Origin: Xiphias gladius
Taxonomy: Eukaryota > Chordata > Actinopteri > Istiophoriformes > Xiphiidae
Reading direction: 5' to 3'
Assembly: GCF_016859285.1 (NCBI RefSeq)
Contig: NC_053416.1
Coordinates: forward strand, 18,495,210-18,559,209
DNA length: 64,000 bases
Shown here: positions 1 through 12,800 of the stretch, in pieces
How positions within the stretch are numbered: the first letter of the stretch is position 1
Layout of the letters: each line of letters opens with the position of its first letter
Made by a program: the position numbers and the translations under genes
The notes under the pieces: model-generated
Databases searched by the model: none
Told to the model about the DNA's origin: nothing
What the model saw: only the letters and a program-made list of their open reading frames with translations

Positions 1-909
1 TGAGATTGAAGCCAGAAATGGTCTTTTTTTTGTTGCCCTGCATGGTTTGTTTTTACTCTCCTTTTGTCACTTGTTAATGATTGTAAGAGTGTACAGAGTT
101 CACGGGGTCGACCGAACAGTGCATGTGTTTGTCAGATAATGCTGATCAGCCTGGAAAAGGTACATGTTTTTATCTGCACATCAGTGTGTAAGATAAAATT
201 TCTCCAACTACAACTCAAAGTGGCCAGTTACTAACCGTGGCACTGTGAAAGACAACATTTTTAGATTTAATGGTATCAAAATGCAAAAGATCTCCATCAA
301 GTACAAACAAAACATTTAAATCCTCTCTGTAGAAACAGACCCTCTAAATCAACATATCTCTATCTATGCAGTCATAAGTGAAAAACTTGAGTCAAATTTA
401 TGCGTCGGAAAAAAATATGCTGGCTTGAGAAAACACAAAAGGAAGACTCAAGAGAAGAGTTTGGTATTCTCTTTCATATGTAAATTGTAAATTGTCAAAC
501 CCTGAACGACTTTACCACAGGACAAATATATTCAAATTCAAATTTAATTTGTCAGATATTCAATTGTACAAGTACAATGTGAAGTAAAATGCTCTATTAC
601 TTTACTAGTAGACAAAAATAAGTAGTTCAACAGGAGCAGATGTAAAAAAGGAATGAATATAAATATGTATTAAGTAAGAATAAGTATAATGGTAAAAGAA
701 CAAACATAAAAATGTAAAAAAAAACACATTACATTAAAATTACCTCAGTTGTAAACAAAGCTAGTTTCTGTAGGTTTTCAAAGTAATAGACACTTTTTGT
801 AAATAATGAACAATTCCATATGAAAACAGCCAACCTTTCTATAAAGTGCCTTACACACACATGCTTCTTGCTGTCATGCACTGAACCCCAGGCTCTCCCT
901 CTCAACGTT

Positions 910-910
910 T

Positions 911-979
<69 letters not shown>
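910..979. repeat. Compound (TA)n(TG)n microsatellite
   Basis: About 25 bp of alternating TA runs directly into about 45 bp of alternating TG. This dinucleotide tract is typical of fish intergenic DNA. Confidence 0.95.
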
Positions 980-981
<2 letters not shown>

Positions 982-2822
982 AGTTAAATCACAGAGTATT
1001 ATTGTTAAGCTGTGTTTGCATTTAAGGAAGATGAAAGTTTATTAAACTCACCAGGCAAGAATCTTCCTAGGAGAACAAAAAGCAGAATAATCTGATACAT
1101 GGTACTAAACATGCTGCCTAAAAGTCACTTAATTGGAAGTAAATTAATTGGAAGATTAATAACAGTTTTTCACCACAGACTGGGGCAACTAAATATTGGC
1201 GTGGAAAACACGTTTTGCAGTGCCTGATGAGTGGAGCAGCATTAAGCCTATAAGAATATTACTTGATAACCTCTTATTGTACAGTACTTTCAGGGGCTGT
1301 CCGCACATGTACAGTAAGAAAACAACTGTGACTATTTTGGCGGATTAACAAATGCCCTCCTGCACTTGGCAAGCACAAATGATGGACAGGCAATGGAAGA
1401 CTTATATTTAGGTACCTGTTCATATTTTATTTAATTGCACAACAGTAAACGTTACATCATTTATGGAATTGTATGTAAATGTTGACAAGAGGATAACACG
1501 AGTCAAGAGTCAGTTTTAATCAGAGGAAACAGGAGGAACACAAAGAAATCAAAATTCAATTCAAATAAAACCCAGGAAATATATACAATTCTAACATATA
1601 TAAAATCAAATGAAGATTAAAAATATGAATAACATTGTGTTTTACATAGTTTTCACTTTGCTTCAGTGTTTTGAATTGAACTCAGACCTGAAGGCAATTG
1701 GTGCTAAAAAAAAAATGCAAAACTGCTGAATTAAAAATGATAAAACAGCTGTTATAATAAGCGTATTCCACTTTGTGTAATTTAAAAATGTTACTGTAAC
1801 CAGCCATAAAAATGACCACACCGTTGTATCAGCAAATTACCAAAAAATGAAATAAGAATTTTTATCTCAAAAAAGAAAACAAATATAAATTGAGTAGTGA
1901 CAGTCGTTGAATAATGGCTCTAATATACTATGTAGTGTGGCTTCTCTGTAGATTGGCCGGTCCACTCTAGAGCTCAAAAGCCTGGGTGGACTAATGTGCT
2001 GACATGGTTGCTCCTGCTCAGATTTTAGTTCGGATCTTATAGCATGAAAAAAACGAGTTCAACTTTTTTTTAACAAGCAAAAATGTTGCAATCTCAAACA
2101 TAAAAATGTCAGGTCAATGTGACTAGGGATTTAAGGGTGCTGACCCTGAAAATCAGTGATTTCCTCCGCTTGTACGGTAAAGCGTAGATTACTGTTTCCT
2201 CCAACACATAGAGAATAGGAAGCTGACATTTCCTGTGTTTCCTGCAGTATTGGAAGGCAGCAGTTGATCTAACGTGACCATGATGCATTGCGATCAGCTG
2301 ACACAGTGTGCTGGGATCAGAGATGGGCCACGAGTGGAAGTCAGAGATCATTTTACGTTGTGTCGCACAGCAAAAATGTCGGCAATGCTTTATTTCGCCT
2401 AAACTAAAGAAAACTATCCTACTGTGAGATACTTTCCTCCACAGCTGGTGTCTGACATTCACTTAAACTACCTCACAAACGGATAAAAATTTCGTTGTCT
2501 GGGAATCCGAAGTGAAACGTTTTAGGCTGTTTTTAGTTGTTTAACGGCATTTTCAATCCCACTACCCACCCATGAGTCATTGCGGGACCAGGGCACTGGA
2601 GTATTTTTTGCCCTGGGTTTGACCTCTCAGGAAAGCACACATAGGAGCTGTGCAATCTCCATATATTACAGAAGGTAGCAGTGTTAAGATTTATGCTACA
2701 TAAGGTTGGATAAGGTTTGTTATAGCCGACAAATTAGTTTTTGTCTGCAGTCTGTAAAGAATAGCTGCCTGACAGCCTTGCCTCCGGGTAAATCTTTTCG
2801 TGGTAAAATGTAGTTCGCTGCA

Positions 2823-2836
2823 GTGCCCTCCACCGG
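2823..2836 (-). promoter_or_regulatory. CTCF-like core motif near the pafah1b2 5' end
   Basis: Read on the minus strand the sequence is CCGGTGGAGGGCAC, which matches the consensus CCASYAGRKGGCRS at 12 of 14 positions. It lies roughly 200 bp upstream of the first splice donor. A short motif match alone is weak evidence of binding. Confidence 0.3.
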
Positions 2837-2869
2837 TGTTACGGCTAGTGGTGGCAGGCCGGCGCTCTC

Positions 2870-3057
2870 CTAGTTAAAGAGTCTCTGTAGTTTGCCTTCT
2901 TGACACACCTTTTGTTGTCTCGTCGAGCTGGAGTCAGCTAACGGTTGCTACCGAGCATCACCCGTGTCGACTGCCCGACAGCGGCGAAGTGAAGTCGGGG
3001 ATAAAGAGTTACTCTGAAGCCGAGGGAGCCGAGAAGTAACGGCCAACACCCTGCCAG
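2870..3057 (+). other. pafah1b2: pafah1b2 5' UTR exon (start approximate)
   Basis: The 3' boundary is set by the donor CCAG|GTAGCT at 3057/3058, upstream of the coding exon whose acceptor is at 3501-3502. The transcription start cannot be read from sequence; no TATA box is evident, and the local composition is richer in GC than the flanks, as for a housekeeping promoter. The start given is an estimate. Confidence 0.5.
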
Positions 3058-3503
3058 GTAGCTTGTTTTGTTAATAAAGAACAAAGTAATTTATGGAAAT
3101 GTTCACATTAATGACGGGCGTGTCAAACGTGAAGTATCAGAGATGCAGCCATAACAGTCTCCAGGCATTAGCTGGCTAGCTAGCTGGCTAACAAGCTAAC
3201 GGCAGATAAACAGTAACCTAGCGGATTTAATACGATCTGCTCTGCGATCTATAAGCACCCGCCTTGAAAGCGAAAGTAGCCTACATCCGTATTAGGACAC
3301 CCTGTCTGCTCCCGTAACGTTAAGCTGCTGCATCACAGCAGAGGTTTTTGCTAGCTGGTGCTGCTGTATTCGTCCTCATGCCTTAGCACCATCCTAAAAC
3401 AGCACACACCCTTCATCTTCCTAAAATTGTAATATTTTTGTATAGTTATGTATTGTTTTATTTATCTTGTGAGAGTGTAATACGCGGTGGTGACTCCTTT
3501 AGG

Positions 3504-3584
3504 ATGAGTGGTGATGAATTGAATCCAGCTGCAGTGGCTCAGCCAGTAGAGGATGTACAAGGAGATGGACGGTGGATGTCACAG
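3504..3584 (+). CDS. pafah1b2: pafah1b2 coding exon 1 (residues 1-27)
   Basis: The acceptor CCTTTAG is at 3496-3502, the ATG follows one base later, and the donor is ACAG|GTTGGT at 3584/3585. It encodes the N-terminal segment ending RWMSQ, in phase 0. Confidence 0.93.
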
Positions 3585-6500
3585 GTTGGTGCTATTTATT
3601 ATTAATATATCATTAGTGTTATTAGACAATATTCACTCTTCGTCCCCATGTATCATAGAAAAATACCACATTTGTTCCTCATGTACGCGGGCAAAATGCT
3701 ACATTATTTCTTAAAGGGTTTGTCTTATTCTTGGTCTCATCGATGCTTCTCCATAGCATCAACTATATATCTGTTTTAAGTAAATGTATACAGAAATTTG
3801 ATTTAAATTTTATCCAGGCAGGTTATGGTTGCACTGTTGTCATGTTCTTAATTTTGTATGCTTCAAAATCATAAAATAAACAGAGGATAACATCACACCG
3901 TGATGTGTGACTCTTGATGGATTAAGTTGTCCACGTGTGACATGTAACTCGCCCCACTTTGTTAGAATTTATGACTTTATTCTTAGATCACTTTACGCGT
4001 TCATCTGCCCCTTTTTACTACACATTTTATTAGGCAGCAATAACGCATTGAATTTTGATTTTTTTATTCTTACCATTGATGTTCATGATGGTACTGTGTC
4101 CTGAGAATATTTTCAAATGAAGAGATGCAAGCTAGCTCTACGCCAATGATGAGACAATATTTTGATTGGTGTTCTCAATGATATTAGTGACAAATGTGGG
4201 TTGAAGTTGATGTGGGTTGTCATTATTGTATTAGTTTAGGCCTGACTTTAAAAACATATGTGTTGCAACCATTCACGAGACTTGCATTTCTTTCAGACAA
4301 CCACTTTATCCAGCTTGTTTATTAGCTCCTCTTAGTAGGTCTATGAAAGGTTAATCCTTCAAAGCTAATAGGACTGAGACAGTCTACTTTGCTCCAAGCT
4401 GTCTATCAGATGGGGCACCAGACATTTGTTGACTGTGATGAACTTGCAGGACTTTTGTCTGATTAACGTGTCAGAAGGCTAACGGGTATTATCCTCCTGC
4501 TAAGATTTAGAAAACTTGTAACACAAAGGTGTTAACACAGACTGAAAGGCCTAATATGGAACTGATTAGATTGTATTGTTTTCTGTAAATGAAATGAAAT
4601 GTTTTTTTTTAATTTATCCATCCCACCTCACAATTATGCACTGCATCATGAGCTCTGTTGTGAAGAGTCTGTGTTTTTTACAGCACACAAGATTTGTGCA
4701 GGAGTGTAAGGATGGTGAACCAGATGTGCTTTTTGTGGGGGATTCTATGGTACAACTAATGCAGCAGTATGAGGTGAGATAAGACGTTTACCTTTCTACA
4801 CCTGGACATTTAACTACTCACACGGCAGTAGCGTCTTAATTTAGTTTTTTTTCTAAATCTCACTGTTTTCACACACTACTCAAGATAAACGACATAAACC
4901 TACTGTGCTGTTCATACAGTATGGTTATGTTGCCACACTAGTCTTATATCGACGTACATCATTGTAATGCATCTTTTTCTTGATGGGCATGCTTTGCTGT
5001 CAGCATCAGTGAGTTATTTGATATTAGTCGCCAAAGTAAGAATTTCTTTATATGAAATGCAGATTCGTGGTTTCCTGTCCACAGGTCTGGAGGGAGTTGT
5101 TCTCTCCTCTTCATGCACTCAACTTTGGAATTGGAGGGGACACCACCTGTAACGTGCTGTGGAGGCTGCAGAATGGAGAGCTGGAGAACATTCGTCCCAA
5201 GGTAAGACAAGCCTGCTAAGACCTTCAGAGGAAAACAGCTTAGGGCAAAATCATTTTATTTACCTTTCATATACACACTTTTACATCTGAAGTCCAAAAC
5301 AAACTTTTGCACGATATGCATGTTATTTCTGTTATCTACATAAAATTGTGGAAACACTGTTGTACCTCTATGACACACAGAGACTTTGCACATATACTGT
5401 TTGTCCCTTTTGCAGAAATGTGCATGTAGTTGTCCCTTCCCTCCTCATCTTGTTGAATGTAGCAGGAGCAGGTGGCCTGATGGTCCGTGGTTGTGAGAGG
5501 AGAGTTTGTCCAGAACAGCGTTTGTGACCCCAGCAGCCATGTTACTTAGTTGTAGTGTGCATGTGGAAACCCTGTACAGTCTGTTGTATCACTATAGCTG
5601 TGCTTATTGGCTGTGCTGACGATACAGACACTAGAGGACACCTTGCACTGCTCACCTATTACCCAGATATCAAGCCATGAGAACTCCTCTCAGAATAACA
5701 GGATGTTGCTTTGCTTTCACAGTATATCATGCTTTGACAATAGTTCCAGAGATTAGAGTGTGTTCAGTGAAAGTGAACAGCACATCTTTCTGTGGTCTTG
5801 TCCAGGTGGTGGTGTTGTGGGTAGGAACCAACAATTACGAACACACAGCAGAGCAAGTTGCAGGAGGAATTCTTGCCATTGCACAACTGCTCACCTCCTG
5901 CCTACCCAAGGCAAAGATAGTTGTAATGGTAAGTTTATTAGTATGTCTTGTCTTTTGTTGCACCTTGTTTGTTTTAAACGGGCATGTTGACAGGTATGTC
6001 TTAATTTTCCCTCTGCAGCTGTCACATTGAGACAAAGTAATTTTTCCACTTTTAAGAACTAATGAAAGACTGACGTATTAGGATGTGCAATAGTTGATGT
6101 GCAACACAGTTACAGTTGATTGCTGCTGAAAGCCACCACCTTTCAAATGTGGGCATGCTGCTCAGTGACAGTGTTTGGTAAAAGAGGGGTAAGAACAATC
6201 ACTTGAACAAAAACAGGCCTATTAAACTGTTTTTTTTTTGTTGTTTTTTTCAAAAACAAGTTTCCATATAAATAAAAGGCACGAAAAAAATGCTTTTTAA
6301 GTTCTGTTATTTCTTCTCTCTTTTAAGGAAAATGCAGGTTCCAGTCGAATGAAAAAAGCAGCTATGAATTGTCTTCCATAAATAAGAAATTTAGGGTATA
6401 AAGTGAAAGAAGCTATCTTTGTATCTGTATGCTTATTAGATTCAAAGCTGTTACACTTGTGAAACTAGGTGGCATACTTTTGAGGCTCTGCCTAAAGGCT

Positions 6501-7163
6501 AGTGTGCAATAAAGAATAATAACTAGAATAAGAGTACAAATAAAATAAGTAAATTAATCATAAAGGGTAAAATTTCAAAGATAAAAAATTATATATGCAC
6601 TGCAAGTATTGAAATACTAAAGTGCAAGTTGATCATCACGTATTGAGAATCCATTTACCTATAGATGATCCATGCTTCTGGGTTTCAATGGGATATGCTA
6701 ATGATAAGCCTGTAAAAGGTGATAGGCCAGATTTAGATTTAAATTTAGGCTTTTTTTTTAAAGGATGTTTAAATAAAAAAAAACAACAACTAAAATACAT
6801 AAAATACAAGATATCAAGGTTTAACTGTCAGTACATTGACATTCATAAATTAGTCAAAATACTGTATATTTGTGTTGTCCTCAGGGCCTGTTGCCTCGAG
6901 GGGAGCGGCCCAACCCGCTGAGGGAGAAGAATGCTGCCATTAACGGGTTTCTGCGCTCCTGGCTGCCTCGTCTGGGCCAGGCTCAGTTACTGGATGTGAG
7001 TGGGGAGTTCGTCCACTCTGATGGAACCATCATCCAGCAGGACATGTTTGACTTCCTTCACCTGACATCAACAGGTTACCGCGCCGTGGCCAAGCCCCTC
7101 AGCGACCTGCTGCTTCAGATACTGGACGAGACGCCAGAGGAGAGGCGGGCGTCACTGGTTTGA
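3504..7163 (+). CDS. pafah1b2: Platelet-activating factor acetylhydrolase IB, alpha-2 catalytic subunit (complete, 5 coding exons)
   Basis: The protein is a cytosolic SGNH-fold esterase that removes the sn-2 acetyl group of platelet-activating factor. It works as a dimer of catalytic subunits and binds the dynein regulator LIS1 (PAFAH1B1). Coding exons are 3504-3584, 4684-4773, 5085-5201, 5806-5928 and 6885-7163; every intron is phase 0 with GT-AG ends. The product is 229 residues, the same length as human PAFAH1B2. SGNH landmarks are present in order: GDS with Ser48, GGD with Gly75, GTNN with Asn105, and DFLH with Asp193 and His196, so the triad is intact. The N-terminus (NPAA, GDGRWMSQ) and the C-terminal DETPEE resemble PAFAH1B2 more than PAFAH1B3. 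The ATG at 3504 is the first in the exon and gives the conserved N-terminus. The gene is tail-to-tail with tagln. Confidence 0.95.
4684..4773 (+). CDS. pafah1b2: pafah1b2 coding exon 2 (residues 28-57)
   Basis: The acceptor is TTTTTTACAG and the donor GAG|GTGAGA. It encodes the VLFVGDSMV strand and the nucleophile elbow with Ser48. Confidence 0.95.
5085..5201 (+). CDS. pafah1b2: pafah1b2 coding exon 3 (residues 58-96)
   Basis: The acceptor is TGTCCACAG and the donor AAG|GTAAGA. It encodes WRELFSPLHALNFGIGGD, SGNH block II, whose Gly75 contributes to the oxyanion hole. Confidence 0.95.
5806..5928 (+). CDS. pafah1b2: pafah1b2 coding exon 4 (residues 97-137)
   Basis: The acceptor is CTTGTCCAG and the donor ATG|GTAAGT. 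It encodes VVVLWVGTNN, SGNH block III, with oxyanion-hole Asn105. Confidence 0.95.
6885..7163 (+). CDS. pafah1b2: pafah1b2 coding exon 5 (residues 138-229 and stop)
   Basis: The acceptor is TTGTCCTCAG. It encodes GLLPRGERPNPLR and then MFDFLHLT with catalytic Asp193 and His196, ending in a TGA at 7161-7163. Confidence 0.95.
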   Translation, partial: GLLPRGERPNPLREKNAAINGFLRSWLPRLGQAQLLDVSGEFVHSDGTIIQQDMFDFLHLTSTGYRAVAKPLSDLLLQILDETPEERRASLV

Positions 7164-7724
7164 GGGCCGTGGCTGAACAGCACATTATCCAGAGGCCTGT
7201 CTCACCCGCTGCTGTGGGAGATGGGGGAGACAAGCCCCTGGTATCTGGAGGAGGAAGGGCTCACTCATAGGGGGGAAGAGATACCCTGATGTGAGTGGGC
7301 CCATGAGGGGTGTGGGATAACATTCATGAGTGGAGGGTTGGGTGTGGAGAGGTGCTGAAGAGGGAGAGAGACCTCACTACAGACATAGACACTGTGATTG
7401 CAGTAGTAAGCTCTATTGCAAAAGGATTTACCAAGGTCAGACTACTCTGAATAATAGACAGATATACTGAGATCATGTGGGACTGCAGTGGCACACACAC
7501 AGATTAATCTTGGCCTGTGGATAAAATGAGTGCATCCCTCCGTCACTTTTGCCACGGAGACATGATAGAAAACAGAAAAACCCAATTTAATTTGTTTGAT
7601 GTCCGAAAAACTGTTAACTGCGCGGCCTCTCTATTAACACATGAGAAGTCCAGCGCACAACATACAGTAGGCAGAACGTTATCTAACATTGTACAATGTT
7701 ATGAGTCTGAAGTATACTACAGAG

Positions 7725-8005
7725 CAGTGGTTCCTAACCTGGTGGTCAGGGCCCCCCAAGGAGTGCCAAGAAACATCTGCGCATCAGAAGAAAGAAAGAA
7801 GGAAAATATTAAGATTACATAGAACTATTTTTTTTTCTCTGACGTTTCTTTTTTTTCTTTTTTTAACACTTGATACTTCCACCTCTTCAGGCTTTTAAAA
7901 ACCCTAAAAACCCTAATGAAACAATTGGAGAAGTAAAAATTACTCCTTTGTGTGACATTGCTTCCTTTTTAAGGGACCACAAGTCAAAAAGGTTGGGAAC
8001 CACCG
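7725..8005. mobile_element. Non-autonomous hAT-type DNA transposon (281 bp)
   Basis: The left end reads CAGTGGTTCCTAACC, and the right end read in reverse complement is CGGTGGTTCCCAACC. The element is bounded by a perfect 8 bp target-site duplication, CTACAGAG, at 7717-7724 and 8006-8013. An 8 bp duplication with CAGTGGTTC-type termini is diagnostic of the hAT superfamily. The interior is A/T-rich with no transposase reading frame, so it must have been moved by an enzyme encoded elsewhere. Confidence 0.9.
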
Positions 8006-9781
8006 CTACAGAGTGGCTACTGCTGAGATGCACATGATGTATTAGAGCGAGCGGTATTTAAGAAGAACTCTTACAATTAGACGATTTTGCTTACAGTGTA
8101 ATTGTGCAACACAAAAAATATATAAAACAACTTACACAAATTTACTCTGATAGTTTTGTCAGTCCAGTTCTTTGTGTACTATGTCATATACTCAGCCAGA
8201 TAAGGAGCACGTTGTCTACTAAATGTTCCGTTTTGAACTCAGTATGTAACTATTTAGATGTCTTTACAAATTGTTAATCAATATAAAATAGATCAGTGGA
8301 TATCTGGGGAGACCACACATACAGTATTCATTTTGTGTGACCTGAAACATCACTGAACTAGATGCTCAACTCATACCTGATGTTGGTGTTCACTGCATGC
8401 ATGTTTTAAGGTGAGCCTCAGCTTTGGCTTTAGAAAGTCGGCCAACGCTTCTGTATTACATTAAGTGTACATTAATTATTTATGTACATTAAATGAGTGA
8501 ATGTATCATGTATTCATATGTATCCATTAGTGATGTTAAGCTGTTGAATCTGCTTGTCCAATAATCTACATAGGTCTTCCAAACAACCCCAACCCTGCTC
8601 CTTACATGTAAAGCTTCTTTCATATCCAGAGAGTGTATTTACAATTTATTTGTAGAATTACATTTCATCATTTAGGTCCAAAAAAATCTACTACGGTATT
8701 TCATTTCAAAGTCTATAAAAGGAGTAGTTAACACATTTCAATTTGTTTTTTATTGCTAAACTAAGTCCTGCTAGCTTTCTAATATGTGCTCCTAGCCACT
8801 TCTCTACTGTGTCCTGAGTATCTTTTCAAGGACACTTTTGAGTAGAAAAAATATAATTTCAGGCCATGTTATTCTAGTGTTCCAGTGCAACAGTGCACTT
8901 GATTTTAATTTTTCACGACAAACTAAGACATTTTGAGACAAACAGGTGGTTGTCACATTAGTGCCAGTCCTCCTGCCTTCATCTTATGTTGCTAATCATA
9001 ACATGAGTTATTCCTTATGAACACAGATTGACGTGGGACATGCACTGTTTCTTCCTGTGCCTGTATCTCAAACTAATATGTCCATATATTCATGGTCAGA
9101 CCCTCAGACTTTGACTAGCACAGGCTCTCTCTCCCTCACCCTCCTTAATACATGAATATACAGTGTTTTCTCTTCGAAGCACGTTTTCATTCTATTTCTC
9201 ACCACCTCTTTATTTCTGTCACTGTTGTATTTGTAGTTGACTCCAGCCCTGCCTCCCTGGGACCTGACATCTCTACATGGTATAGTAATTGAATTTCATT
9301 TAGGAATAAAAAAAATCGCCACATGGTTAAGCTACTGAACACAGCTATACTGAATATTGTCACGCTAAATGCTAAAAAGCAATCACAGGTCATGTAAATA
9401 AAAACATTCGTCTGTGAGCTTATACTGTAGCTATTTCTCCATGGCTTCAGTTCTGTTCAAATTGTGGCTGAGAGTGTCATGTCGAGGATCAGATTATACT
9501 GCTGTCTTAAGATCTGCACATTCGCGTGCTGTGTTAAATATAAATAGTGTATGTGTGTGCCTTAAGTGTTCATGGAGGACGGCTGTGCACAGTATGTCTG
9601 GTACTGGATTGTGTAAGTTGGATGTATGAGTGTTTAGAAGTGACCACAGTTGTATATAAGACACGTGAAGATTGAGAAAATAATGCCTGAAGAGGGTTCA
9701 GATTGGGGGAGTCTGTGTGTGGTGCAATACAGTATTTGCACTGTTTTGACTTGCTGTCACGTTATTGCATTAAAGCATTCC

Positions 9782-9794
9782 AATAAAAAATAAA
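9782..9794 (+). terminator. pafah1b2: Polyadenylation signals, pafah1b2
   Basis: Two AATAAA hexamers in a row are followed by a poly-A-like run, with no competing gene nearby. This is the best candidate for the distal 3' end. Confidence 0.55.
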
Positions 9795-9809
9795 AAAAAC
9801 AAAAAAAAC

Positions 9810-12800
9810 AATGATCTGATCGTGTGTTAGAGTGGTCTTTTCTATTTTTGGTTATTGTCAAATGATGAGCGAAGTTTAAAGAAAAGGATTCTTGGGTTGT
9901 GGGTCTCATCCCAACAGATTTGCAGCACTGTGTGTTAGTGTTGCACACTCACCAACAGAGGGAACCATTTCATCAGAGAACTAAACTGAGAAGGATACTA
10001 ACAAGACTCATTGCTTGTTCCATTTCTCTTCTTTTTTTAACCCGAGAGTTTCTTATTGCTAAATTAATTCACTTTCACCAAGTTTATCTCTCTGATGTTG
10101 TAGTAATTCACCAACAGCACTCCGAGGCAATGTAGGAGAGGCAATCTCCTGTTAAAATGTCCTCATTAAACATTCAGTTAGGCGTGCTGGAGTGTACATG
10201 TTGCTGGCAAGTTGTAAAATACCTAGTTAATAAACCATTTGCTCACTTTTGATGTCACTCCCATTAATTTTAACTGAGGCTGAGGTATCTAGAGGCCTGC
10301 ACTGCAGACTGTCTACTAAGAGTGACGTCTGAAGCAGGATCAACACATTAAACTCAGGACGACGAAACAATGCAAAGTAATTGTTCGTGAATTCGCATAA
10401 GTTCACAGAAGTGACTGGGGAATTAAAGCAGATATTTTTACTAATTTTTTCATTCTTGTGAAGCTTTCAAAATAAAAGCAAAAAACATTTCTATCATATA
10501 AATCAATATTACCTGAAATGGTAAAAAGTCGATAGGAACTTTCCTACATTGAACATATAGGGAAATGAAAAAAAAACACAGACACTTTGTCCACAGACTG
10601 CCATATCTAAATATCCACTTAATGTCTTTACAAGTCTTAAAACTGGCCATGTAAACTATAAATATTTGACTGCTCCTTCTATCAACGTGTGAAAACGGGA
10701 AATGATAACCTTTTAATCCCAACAGCCATTAACAGAGGTGGAGCCATCACAGGCAAGTTAGCGACACCCTGATAAAATCGACATCTGGCCTTGCGTGTTG
10801 TTTCTGCTCTGTTGAGCCGTTTAACATTGGGCTGCCGGAGTCTGGGAGTCTGTACCACCAACTGTAGCATATAAAGGGCCTGTATGAACTGGAGGGCATG
10901 AAGAAAACTGAACACATTAAATCCTCATTAAATACACGTTCTCAACTATCACGGGGTTACTTTATGTATGAACCTGTTGGGTCAGAGTTTGGAATATGCT
11001 GTCAAGTGTGATAAATAGTGCCGTGGTTACGAAATGCATCTGGACATTAGACTCAAAATAATTCCAAAGATTAAATTTACTTCCTCTAAAATAAGTGACT
11101 TTGTTTCCTGTCTAAAGTAGTCAAATTTCCCTCTTGGGGTTCAGTTTCTTTGATCACAATGTGATGCGACTCATATTTCAGTATGATGGCCCTCAGATGT
11201 CATTGTTTCAAGTGCATATTTGTGCCAGCGCCATGTTGTATTTCTTGTTCAAAAGTTAAAATAATATCAGAGGAAATTAAATACAGAAGTTGCCATCATG
11301 ATAAAAGCAGAAGTTTAGCAAACACCAAAACCCTTTAAGAAAATTTTTAGAGACTGGTGTATTTTCGATTTTATGCTTAGCAGCAGAGCTCATGTTCACA
11401 TCAGGAATTTGTGTCTGCTGTCACCAAGATACTGTGTGATATTTAATAGGTGTTGGAACTGTGTTTTCTGCCTGTGGTAGTAACCTGCATCAGCCAGGTG
11501 AGGGGCCTCATGAGCCCTGTCGAATGCAGTAAAGTTGTTTATTTGATATTTTTAGTTATTTGATTTTAGTTTTATCACATACAATATATGATGTGAGTGA
11601 AACCACAAGTAAAACTGTTTCATTTCAGAGTCTCAGTTATTATGATTTTATGAAGATGAATATAAGTATAAAAAATGAAAATGTGAAGCACTTGCAGTGA
11701 CATATATTTTTATAAATCAACAGTAAGAACGTTATCCAGCACATGATTTTAAATGACTGCAGCTCCAGGATTCGTGTACATACAAAAGGCCACAACACTT
11801 TCACTGAGGAATTCCTCCTCCTCTGCAAAAAGCACTTCACACCTTCGCTGCAGCAGCTTGTGTCACATGATGAGGTGCAAGACAGTCATGATTTGTTATT
11901 TAGGCGGTAAACTGCAGATCTTAAGGTATTGACAGGTTACAAAAAATCTGAAAGACGGTTTAAACAAGGCAGCATTTTCTCAAAGTGAATTTTTGAGGAT
12001 TTGTGAATATTTAACTACACATTCTGACCTTTCATCTCGTCTCTCTGCTTTAACAGCTTTCTCTTCCACAACAACAGTTTCAATGGGAAACACCTGCTTC
12101 CTGACTCAAGTTACCCACCAGTTACACCTGATACTCCTATGACCTACCTTTCTCACCCTCTTATCATTCATTGCCGCCACATACAGAGTTCACAACACAT
12201 GCCGTCATACCACAGCACCTTCCTCTGTGGTTCCTGACCAACCATATTCGTGCCCATGAGACATTCACGCACACACACATATTCAGCCTTCATTTTAACC
12301 TAATCATGGAAGCAATGTTTGCCATATGTGATGTGACATCCATGCTGAACCATTCACAGTCTTCAAACCTGCAGTCCGCAGCTGAGTGCCTCTCTGTTTT
12401 ATAAACAAAGTTGCCTGTGAGCGTTTAGAAAACCACGTTCATTTATATAGGATCTACACAACAAATTACACCCCAATGAAACCCCTTTGGCAGGAAATCG
12501 AGGAGGGCTTACAGTGCAAAAGATACAACCAAACTGGCTCATAACTTGCCACTGGGGCTGCAAAAAGAGCTGTTTTAGCTGCTCTAAGGGATTTGTCACA
12601 CCATCTCTGCCTAATTCGAACAGTCCGGAAGAATTCCCAAGGGTCTTTCTACTCAACAACCAGGTCATCTAAATTCATTTATACCCATTGATTTCTGCTC
12701 TGCACCTCGTTATAATTGTCTTGGTCTGAAAGCTAATTCAGCAGGTCTCAGGTCAGGGTCATGCTGTCCTATTTACTTTTCTTTGACCCGGTTCAATCAT

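Larger units (their letters stand above)
1..2869. other. Intergenic, upstream of pafah1b2
   Basis: AT-rich sequence with no exon I can support. Open frames are short and show no family motif or paired splice sites. It contains one compound microsatellite (910-979). The last few hundred bases become less AT-rich towards the pafah1b2 5' exon. Confidence 0.6.
7164..9800 (+). other. pafah1b2: pafah1b2 3' UTR (probable extent)
   Basis: No other gene is visible between the stop codon and two AATAAA hexamers at 9782-9787 and 9789-9794, which are followed by A-rich sequence. A 3' UTR of about 2.6 kb is plausible for this gene. Earlier AATAAA hexamers near 9303 and 9395 could give shorter forms. Two Pumilio-type elements (TGTAAATA at 9393-9400 and TGTATATA at 9651-9658) lie near the end. 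A hAT-type element interrupts the proximal part. The extent is inferred, not seen. Confidence 0.5.

Noticed and set aside
2109..2462. 117-codon minus-strand open frame upstream of pafah1b2
   Set aside because: Cys/His-rich by chance; no zinc-finger spacing, no family resemblance, no splice partners.
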